This document shows positions 56,597 through 64,000 of a stretch of DNA of 64,000 nt, in pieces. Position numbers and translations under genes: made by a program. A model generated the notes under the pieces. The model had not been told where the DNA came from and did no database searches. It was given only the letters and a program-made list of their open reading frames with translations. The first letter of the stretch is position 1. Each line of letters begins with the position of its first letter. The stretch is from Puccinellia tenuiflora (lineage: Eukaryota > Streptophyta > Magnoliopsida > Poales > Poaceae): contig QRDG01001730.1 in NCBI GenBank assembly GCA_012064385.1, positions 121,806 through 185,805 on the forward strand, read 5' to 3'.

Positions 56597-57672
56597 ATGT
56601 CATTTAGAGGATTAGTGCACAATTCCATGTTTATATTCAATGGCACAAATTTTAATGTTTGGAAAACTCATATGCTTAGTCACTTACGGGTCTTGGACCC
56701 CAATATTGAGCGTATCTTAGATATAGGTTTTTCTCCTCCAAAGGATTATGAAAGTACGACTTTAGAGGATGAGAAAAACTTATATCTAGATGCTCTAGCT
56801 TCTAATGAGTTTTGTAAATTTGTGAGTGTTGTAGTTTTCGAGTCAATCTTGCCTCTACGGAATGCTCATGAATTATGGACAAAGCTTCAAGATAAATACG
56901 GCAAGTCCAACATTATTGAGGATGATTGCTCTCCCTCCACCTCCGGCCGTGACGAGCTCTCGTCTTTGTCTACTTCACCAAAATGTGGTAAGCCACAAAC
57001 TAATGTGATGGTGAGTAGTGATAGGTTTTGCAATTTTGATAGTGATCTCATTTTTGATGATCTTTTATCTCTATCTTGTTGCAATGCCTCATCTTTGGAC
57101 CTAAACACACATAGCACTATAAATGTCATACATGCTAGTGTTGATAGTCCTTGCATTTCATCCAAAAATTGCTTAGATAAATCTAATGATGATATTCTTG
57201 CTTTATCTTGTTGCCATGATAAAAATGCTTGTGTTCCCTCTAACTCTTGCATGAATAATAATGTAGAGGAAACCAAATTTACTATGCAACATGATGTGAA
57301 CTTGAGTAGTTCAAAAATTAATGGTTCTTCTTCATCCATCACTCATTGCCTTATGGCTAAATCTTCTTCTAGTGATGATAATGATAATAATGATGAAGAA
57401 GTTGATATGGAAAAGGTTAATGCTCTCCTTCAAAATAAAGGTCTAATAATTCTTAAAGCCCTTCCTAACAATAAAAATGCTCAAGCTATCCTCTTTGAAA
57501 TTATGGAAACGCTAATTGAGCGCGGGGAAACTATTGAGTCTTTGGAAGCAAGCCTTGAAGAAAAGGGTAAGATCGAGAGAGATGATGCTTTGGAAAAAGC
57601 ATCGTTAGAAGATGCTCTTGATGCAGAGCAAGAGACTCGTGCTTCTCGTGAGGAGAAACTAGAAAATATCGA
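56597..57672 (+). pseudogene. Copia-type gag, N-terminal part, interrupted by an insertion
   Basis: The ATG at 56597 lies 39 bases after the primer site. The first 130 residues have the copia gag pattern (FIFNGTNFNVWKTHMLSHL, ELWTKLQDKYG). A Ser/Asn/Cys-rich region with a repeated LSCC motif follows, then a charged coiled coil (ETIESLEASLEEKGKIERDD, EEKLENI). At 57672 a non-autonomous LTR element begins, so the translated frame would end in its LTR near 57721. The interrupted codons resume at 61410. Confidence 0.8.
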
Positions 57673-58109
57673 TGTCGAGGTTGGGGCTCGGCAAATCCCT
57701 GGGTCGAGTACCCCGGGTTGATTGAGGGGGAGAGAGGTGCGCGCTGGTAGTTCCGTCGGCTGACAAGCAAGGATTTACCCAGGTTCGGCCCCTCGTGGTG
57801 AGGTAAAGACCTACATCCTGCTTGTCTGATCTGTATAGATGATGATGTGAAGTTACAAGGTGGCCGCAAGGGCAATGGTGTGAGACGTGGTCTCGTTAGG
57901 GCTATGCCTATCTGTGTGTCCCGTGGGGGAATTCCCTATGAGGTGCCCCTGCCTGGCTTTATAAAGGGAGCCAGGTAGGGTTTACATGTTTTCTTGTATT
58001 GTACTCCAAGTCGTGCTTCATGGGCTTCTTTGGGCCTGCCAGGTGGGCCGTAGATTGGATCGCACCAGGTATACCAATGATAGGGGACCCGAAGGGTATA
58101 TCCCCGTCA
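57673..58109 (-). repeat. 3' LTR of the non-autonomous element
   Basis: 437 bp. Matches 60968-61404 apart from about one C/T difference near 57868. It contains CTTTATAAAGGG, a symmetric TATA-like sequence, near 57958. Confidence 0.95.
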
Positions 58110-58125
58110 GTAGCCCCCGAGTGTC
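58110..58125 (-). other. Polypurine tract of the non-autonomous element
   Basis: On the minus strand GACACTCGGGGGCTAC abuts the LTR. The CTCGGGGGCT core recurs many times in the interior. Confidence 0.7.
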
Positions 58126-58545
58126 TGGTCGATTCGAAGAATCAGGCAGAGACTAAGAGCAGCATGTCGAGCAGGCATAGTCGAAGAAGGTGCGATCGTC
58201 TTAGTCGATGGAGATGCAGTCGATGTAGTCGAAGCAGATGCGGGTATGTCGGGTATCACTGTTCCGACGGGTGCGCCACCAGATTCTTTAGTCGGTGATT
58301 TTTCGACTGCGACTGATCTGAGTCATTCGGGTGCGCGTACAGCGCTCCCGATGGGAGTAGCCCCCGAGATTAAGCTGAATTGCTTGCAATTGAGGTTAAA
58401 CTCAATTTTTTCTTCAGTCGAAAAGCCCGCTCCCGATGGGAGTGAAGAAGAGACTCAAGCTGACGGAGTCGCAACTGGCTTTGCGCGACTTACTTTGTAC
58501 TCGGCCGGTTTGGCTTACTCTGTACTCGGCCGGTTTGGCTTACTG

Positions 58546-58945
58546 ACTTGAGTTTTACTCAGCTCATGGAGCTTACTGAATTTCTTTTCCACTTGAATGA
58601 ACTTGTCAAGTCTACTCAGCCCTTAGGGCTTACTGAATTTCTTTGTTGCACTCGAATGAATTTTTCGAGTTCTCATTCAGCCCGTGGGCTTACTTAAGGG
58701 ACTTAAGGAATCACTGATAAAATAGAGTCCTTTTTTCAGCCCGTTGGCTTACTATATGTTGCAGTTTTCAGCCCGATGGCTTACTTGTGGAACTCGAATG
58801 AGTTTCGAGTGTTTCGTTCAGCCCGACGGCCTACTTGTGAAACTCGAATGAGATTCGAGTGCTCATTCAGCCTGACGGCCTACTTGGTGGACTCGACAAA
58901 CATATCGAGTATTTGCTCAGCCGAACGGCCTACTGTGTTGTTGGA
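58546..58945. repeat. Degenerate repeats of a CAGCCC(G)xxGGCTTACT motif
   Basis: About eight loosely spaced copies of CAGCCC-(3-6 bases)-GGC(T/C)TACT, often with GAATGA(G/A)TTTCGAGT between them. Spacing is about 40-70 bases. It is non-coding. Confidence 0.7.
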
Positions 58946-59560
58946 CCTGTATGGCGCAGCCCCCGAGTGTTCGAGTGCGGCCTAGGATTTTCGAGTGGAA
59001 CCTGTATGGCGCAGCCCCCGAGTGCGTCGGGTGACGGCCTAGGTTTTAACTTAGACCTGTATGGCGCAAGCCCCCGAGTGCGTCGGGTGACGGCCTAGGA
59101 TTTTCGAGTGGAACCTGTATGGCGCAGCCCCCGAGTGCGTCGGGTGACGGCCTAGGTTTAACTTAGACCTGTATGGCGCAAGCCCCCGAGTGCGTCGGGT
59201 GACGGCCTAGGATTTTCGAGTGGAACCTGTATGGCGCAGCCCCCGAGTGCGTCGGGTGACGGCCTAGGTTTTAACTTAGACCTGTATGGCGCAAGCCCCC
59301 GAGTGCGTCGGGTGACGGCCTAGGATTTTTGAGTGGAACCTGTATGGCGCAGCCCCCGAGTGCGTCGGGTGACGGCCTAGGTTTTAACTTAGACCTGTAT
59401 GGCGCAAGCCCCCGAGTGCGTCGGGTGACGGCCTAGGCGAATTTGTTTGTGGCCTGTGCGGCGCAACACCCAGGAGAGCATCGGATGCGGCCAAAGCGAG
59501 TATGATGTGGCCTGTGTGGCGCAGCACCCGGGAGAGCATCGGGTGCGGCCAAGGCGATTT
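58946..59560. repeat. Tandem array of about 56-bp units, about eleven copies
   Basis: Units begin CCTGTATGGCGCA and contain GCCCCCGAGTGCGTCGGGTG. Two subtypes alternate, one ending in TTTTAACTTAGA and one in TTTTCGAGTGGAA, so the higher-order unit is about 113 bp. Starts are at 58946, 59001, 59056, 59114, 59168, 59226, 59281, 59339 and 59394, with variant copies at 59453 and 59510. Confidence 0.9.
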
Positions 59561-59597
59561 TGTTGTCACGGCGGACCGGAGTCAACGCGCGGAGGTA

Positions 59598-59990
59598 GTC
59601 GACGCGGCGGACCGGAGTCGACACGCGCGGAGTGGTGCCGTAGAGGCAGTCGACGCGGCGGACCGGTGTCGACGCGCGCGAGTGGTGCCGTAGAGGCAGT
59701 CGACGCGGCGGACCGGAGTCGACGCGCGCGGAGTGGTGCCGTAGAGGCAGTCGACGCGGCGGACCGGAGTCGACGCGCGCGGAGTGGTGCCGTAGAGGCA
59801 GTCGACGCAGCGGACCGGAGTCGACGCGCGCGGAGTGGTGCCGTAGAGGCAGTCGACGCAGCGGACCGGAGTCGACGCGCGCGGAGTGGTGCCGTAGAGG
59901 CAGTCGACGCGGCGGACCGGAGTCGACGAACACGGAGTGGTGCCGTAGAGGCAGTCGACGCGGCGGACCAGAGTCGACGCGGCGGAGCGG
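59598..59990. repeat. Tandem array of 51-bp units, about eight copies
   Basis: The unit starts GTCGACGCGGCGGACCGGAG and ends GTGCCGTAGAGGCA. Starts are at 59598, 59649, 59699, 59750, 59801, 59852, 59903 and 59954. One unit is 50 bp. Because 51 is a multiple of three, long frames open on both strands (17-residue repeats). I do not regard these as genes. Confidence 0.9.
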
Positions 59991-60948
59991 TTGTAGAAGT
60001 TGTCGAATCATGGATGCGATCTTGGCGAGTCGTGGATGTCGTAGTGGACGGAGTCGACGCCGTGAAGTGCGACGGAGGGAATCGAAGCGATGGGCCAGAG
60101 TCGAGCGACGTGGTCGACGCTTAGCCCCCGAGTCCCTCATCAGGCCGGCGAAGCAGAGTCGATGATGCAGAGCCGATGAAGGCACTCGAGTCGCGTGTCG
60201 AGTGCAGCGATGAACTTGTTGTTGTTGATGAAGCGCTAGCCCCCAAGTGCCGGAGGCGGAGTCGATGAAGGCAAGGCTGCTAGCCCCCGAGTGCCGGAGG
60301 CGGAATAGACAATGCGGAGTCGAATAAGGCACGGGAGTCGATGATATGGATTCGATGATGGTCGCCGCGGACTTTGAACTCGATTACGGCGAGTCCGTGA
60401 CAATCACGGTGCATCCTTGACGTCAAGAGCGCTGGTTGATCTTGGCACTTGGTTAAAATCAGTCGATGGTAATTGGCCTCCCATGAACATGCGTTGCATG
60501 CGCGGTAGACAGCCTCCTCCTTTGACAGCACGTATGCAAACCAGATCGGAGAACTCCACTGCCCGTCGGCGTCATGCACGCGTGCAGCCAGGGCAAAAGT
60601 TTATGCCGCGCTACACCCGCACCACTGTCGACTGCTGGATGGCCATAGTCGTAGCAGAGGCTTGCCATGTCGATGCAGATTTTGAACCGCTCGTGTACCA
60701 GCAGTTGAGATTCGGCCGTCGCTAGCCGATAAGTCGGATCGTGTGCGTAGGTAAGCACGGAACGCCGCCACGCGCGAGCGCTATGAACAGAACGCCATGC
60801 AGCCGCCGGATTGGATCGCGGAGCCTGCGGGTACGGAACGCTACCGCCGTAGCAGTTGACGAAGTCGAGCCGGCTGGCCAGATGCGATTTGGCAGCGGTC
60901 GTCGATGAAGATTGGAGCCGCCGGAACCGTGGATCCAGCGCGCGTTCT

Positions 60949-60966
60949 TCCCACAGACGGCGCCAA
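60949..60966 (-). other. Primer-binding site of the non-autonomous element
   Basis: On the minus strand TGGCGCCGTCTGTGGGAA begins two bases after the LTR. It is a Ty3-type site beginning with TGGCGCC. Confidence 0.75.
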
Positions 60967-60967
60967 T

Positions 60968-61404
60968 TGTCGAGGTTGGGGCTCGGCAAATCCCTGGGTC
61001 GAGTACCCCGGGTTGATTGAGGGGGAGAGAGGTGCGCGCTGGTAGTTCCGTCGGCTGACAAGCAAGGATTTACCCAGGTTCGGCCCCTCGTGGTGAGGTA
61101 AAGACCTACATCCTGCTTGTCTGATCTGTATAGATGATGATGTGAAGTTACAAGGTGGCCGTAAGGGCAATGGTGTGAGACGTGGTCTCGTTAGGGCTAT
61201 GCCTATCTGTGTGTCCCGTGGGGGAATTCCCTATGAGGTGCCCCTGCCTGGCTTTATAAAGGGAGCCAGGTAGGGTTTACATGTTTTCTTGTATTGTACT
61301 CCAAGTCGTGCTTCATGGGCTTCTTTGGGCCTGCCAGGTGGGCCGTAGATTGGATCGCACCAGGTATACCAATGATAGGGGACCCGAAGGGTATATCCCC
61401 GTCA
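60968..61404 (-). repeat. 5' LTR of the non-autonomous element
   Basis: 437 bp, nearly identical to 57673-58109. It is followed by target copy ATCGA and the resumed gag coding sequence. Confidence 0.95.
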
Positions 61405-61409
61405 ATCGA

Positions 61410-62595
61410 GGAGTCTCACAATGAAATAATTGCTAAAATCATTAAGAACGTGACCATGCTCATGCTAAATATAAAGTCACGAAAAATGAAAATGCTAGAT
61501 TAAATGATGAGCTTGCCAAGTTGTCTTCTTCTATTCCTAATGTCAATGATGCTTGTGCTAGTAACTCTATTTCTTGTGATGCATCTATGTCGAAGGAGAA
61601 TGTTGAGCTAAGGGCTCAACTTGAGTCGCTAACTAGCAAGTATAGGATGTTGGAAGAAAGTCATAAAAATCTATATAGCTCTAATGATTATCTTCTAGCA
61701 TCCTATGCTAGTCTAAAGTTGGATCATGAGGCCATCACTACAAAGGTAACATCTAGTGAGCCTCATGTGGACAATAGCACAACCGTAACTAAAAATGTTA
61801 TATTGCCATGTGCTAGTCCTAGTAGTTCATCCACTAAAAATGTTGGTACATCATGTGATGAATTACTTGCTTTGCCTTGTTGCTCTAACAATGATGCTTC
61901 TACCTCCTCTAGTACTTGTGTTGTCACTAACCATGTAGACGAAATAAAAGACCTCAAGGCCCAAGTCACTTCTTTGAAGAATGACTTGGAAAAGCGTCAT
62001 GAAGGGAAGCGTGCAATTGACAACATGTTGAGTGTGCAACAATCCCCTAATGACAAGAGTGGACTTGGATTCAACTCCAACAACAAGAACAAGTCCAAGG
62101 TTGATAAGAAGGAGAAGGGCCAAGTACAAGTCAAGAATCCGTCCAACATCATTTGCTTCAAGTGCAAGGTTGAAGGGCACCATGTTCGGGATTGCCCAAT
62201 GAAGAAGAAGACTCTTAGTGAGAAGCAACAAGGGAAGAGGCCTCTTGTTCAATCTCGTGCTCAACCACGAGTTGAACAACGGTCACCTCCTAAGAAGACT
62301 CAAGCCAATGATCCTCAAGCTAATGAGCCTAGGAAGAAGAAAGCGAAGAGTCGGTGTTGCTACCTTTGCCGTGGCAAAGGTCATTTTGCTTCTTCATGCA
62401 CTAACGGTACCTCATCCAACCCTATCATAATTGATGATGTTTATTCTCTTGGGAAGGATAGAGTTGGCAATGTGTTTTCCAAGTATGTGGGAGCTCAAAG
62501 TGGTGTCAAGAAAAGCACCATCTGGGTTTCCAAGCCTATTGTCACTAACCTCTTAGGACCCAACTTGGTTGGGGACCAACAAGCTTCAACTTGAT
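61410..62595 (+). pseudogene. Copia-type gag, C-terminal part with two zinc knuckles
   Basis: It resumes the coiled coil (EESHNEIIAK) exactly after the ATCGA duplication. A one-base shift near 61450 moves the frame, after which it is open from about 61454 to the stop at 62593-62595. Two CCHC knuckles are present: CFKCKVEGHHVRDC (62154-62195) and CYLCRGKGHFASSC (about 62358-62399), flanked by basic linkers. The C-terminus has IWVSKPIVTNLLGPN. Two knuckles and long coiled coils are unusual for plain copia gags but match the older relative at 33046-34805 in layout. Both the insertion and the frameshift disable it. Confidence 0.8.
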
Positions 62596-64000
62596 CAATA
62601 GGTGATTGTGGAGGACATTGGTGACTTGGCTATTTTTGAAGAATTAAGGGATCTTCATGGTTTTATTTTCCAAGCCAAGTCAATTGGAGGATCACATATC
62701 TATCTCATATCCAATGGTTTCTCCTTGCTGTAACATGTATTTAATTCATATATACATTGAAAGTTGCTTTCTCCCTTGCATGTGTTAGTTTTGTTCCTAG
62801 CATGTGCTTGTATATGATATGCTACTTTCTTACTTGTCTTGTTATTCAAGGTTGTGTATGATAGTTGTATATCATTTATGTGTAATTTGTGTGTTGAGCT
62901 TTATTGAATCTTGTGTGGATTTCATTTGGCTCTTTTGAGATATTAATGGACTATCCCATTTTGGGGGAGTGATGTGCTTTGTGCACTTCACAAACCTAAA
63001 AATGTGTGTACATGAGGCACACCACCTAGTATTGATATTTCAATATTATATAGCTACTATGTGGTATGTCATATTCATGAGAAATTCAAATTCTACAAGG
63101 TCCATTAATTTCTCTAGTTGGTTTTATTTGCCTCTTGCTTAGAAAAATGAATTATCACATTATGGGGGAGTAATAACCTATGTGCATATTACAATCTCAT
63201 AAAAATGTGAACATTTGAGGTTTGCCACTTAGAGTTGATATTGTAAATTATCTTATTCCTATGTGGCATGTTTGCTCGAACAAGTTCCAATTTTCTTGTG
63301 GTTATCTTTTGGCTCTTGTTTGCGTGAGTTTGCTTGGGGTGGTTGTTCTCTAATATCCTTTTCATATATTAGTTGAGAAACCATTTGTTTCATCTTATTT
63401 TAACCATGGCTTGGTCGGTTTGGTTCGAATAGTTGAAACTACCAACAAACCTTTTTCGAATAAAACGTCATATTTCTCATTTCTATGTTAATTTTTATCT
63501 CTTGCCATATGCTTATTTGTTGTGAAGTTGGTCTTGAACATCATTCCTATATACCACCGAGAAATATCTCTATATACTCCTTGTCCATGACAAGTGATAC
63601 TAGTAATTGTGGTGGATTTTATAGAGCATCTTCATAATGGCTCTTGTGTTGAATTGACTTATTTATTGCCTTCTATGCCTCTTGCATGGATCCTAATTTT
63701 CAATTGGTAGTGTTTAGTGTTGTAAATAAAATATGGAGAGTAATGATCCCTTGTGTGTGCATTTTGTATTCAAATGCAAATATCTAAGATAATGCATGAA
63801 TCTTGGGGGAGCATTCCTTTTATTTAGAACACTATCTTATCTATCAATATTTGATCCTTTCAATTGGCATGTAACTCTTTATCTTAGGTTTTGGTACCTT
63901 CAATTGATATTAATTGGAATTTAATATCTCCTCCATAGATATTTGTTTCAATTGATATTTACTGTGGAGTTTTGATACCTTATTGCTTTATTTTTCTTTA
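62596..64000 (+). other. AT-rich 3' region of the copia-type element without pol
   Basis: No frame is supported. Three G-rich polypurine-like motifs (TTTTGGGGGAGT near 62959, TTATGGGGGAGT near 63162, CTTGGGGGAGC near 63803) and a diverged duplication (62953-63135 against 63160-63300) are the only structures seen. Confidence 0.6.

Larger units (their letters stand above)
57673..61404 (-). mobile_element. Young non-autonomous LTR element built mainly of tandem repeats
   Basis: Two 437-bp LTRs (57673-58109 and 60968-61404) differ by about one base. The target duplication is ATCGA (57668-57672 and 61405-61409). On the minus strand it has a TGGCGCC-type primer site, a 2.86 kb interior without gag or pol, and a polypurine tract. 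The LTRs start TGACGGGGATATACCC and end CCTCGACA on that strand, resembling the Tat-type gypsy element at 712-33045. It must be moved by proteins from another element. The size is between typical TRIM and LARD classes. Confidence 0.9.
54122..64000 (+). mobile_element. Copia-type element with 2.4 kb LTR, right end off-window
   Basis: It comprises an LTR (54122-56542), an initiator-Met primer site, a gag split by a younger insertion (56597-62595), then at least 1.4 kb without pol. The LTR and gag features suit a Triticeae copia family of the SIRE/Maximus type or a gag-only relative. No protease, integrase or RT appears before the edge, so autonomy cannot be judged. Confidence 0.75.

Noticed and set aside
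58946..59990. Regularly spaced repeats that could suggest a CRISPR-like array
   Set aside because: The repeats are directly adjacent units without unique spacers, in a plant retroelement, and there are no cas genes.
59433..60332. Long overlapping frames on both strands with 17-residue repeats
   Set aside because: The 51-bp unit is a multiple of three, so frames stay open automatically. One 50-bp unit would also break any real repeat protein.

Overview
The window looks like intergenic DNA from a large grass genome, most likely Triticeae (wheat, barley, rye, Aegilops). The main evidence is an Angela/BARE/WIS-type Ty1-copia element whose LTR opens with TGTTGGAAATATGCCC. Around it lie Athila-like Ty3 elements with a tRNA-Asp-type primer site, very long TGTAAC-type LTRs, and a CACTA end. 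I found no host gene, no functional RNA gene and no CRISPR array. Essentially all of the sequence is transposable elements nested in one another. Family names rest on recalled termini and motifs, not on a search.

Left cluster, 1-34805. The oldest layer is a copia-like gag gene on the minus strand (33046-34805). A minus-strand Ty3/gypsy of the Tat (RIRE2/Grande-like) lineage inserted into it and now runs from 33045 to beyond the left edge. That element carries gag, protease, RT, RNase H and integrase in reverse, plus a spliced antisense gene of the putative gypsy-type transposon family (8089-11795, plus strand). It was then hit by a CACTA transposon (end at 711), an Athila-like LTR element (818-7832, TSD GCATC), an Angela-type copia element with an open polyprotein (14295-23375, TSD CAAAG), and a 4.3 kb TGTAAC...CCACA LTR-like block inside its own LTR (28715-33010).

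Middle cluster, 34806-54121. A truncated TGTAACATCCC LTR ends in a 91-bp near-perfect palindrome. It is joined to a decayed TGTAACAGCCC element of chromovirus type with LTRs of about 3.7 kb. The 3' end of an internal domain precedes its first LTR, so the LTR appears shared between two tandem copies. It contains a solo Athila-like LTR (38682-40050) and a gag-protease-only Athila-like element on the minus strand (40969-48427), both with TSD GTCAC.

Right cluster, 54122-64000. A copia-type element inserted into the second 3.7 kb LTR. It has a 2.4 kb LTR, an initiator-Met primer site and a gag with two zinc knuckles. Its gag is split by a very young non-autonomous LTR element (57673-61404, TSD ATCGA; LTRs differ at about one base). 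The internal region of that young element is mostly two tandem-repeat arrays.

The parts relate as parasites of parasites. The Angela copy supplies its own proteins. The small element at 57673 and the Athila-like elements lack pol and would need enzymes from relatives; the termini of the 57673 element point to the Tat-type gypsy as the likely helper. I see no clearly new biological system. The most notable structures are the fold-back junction at 35249-35339, the antisense gene inside the gypsy element, and the polypurine-motif-rich arrays of the young non-autonomous element.
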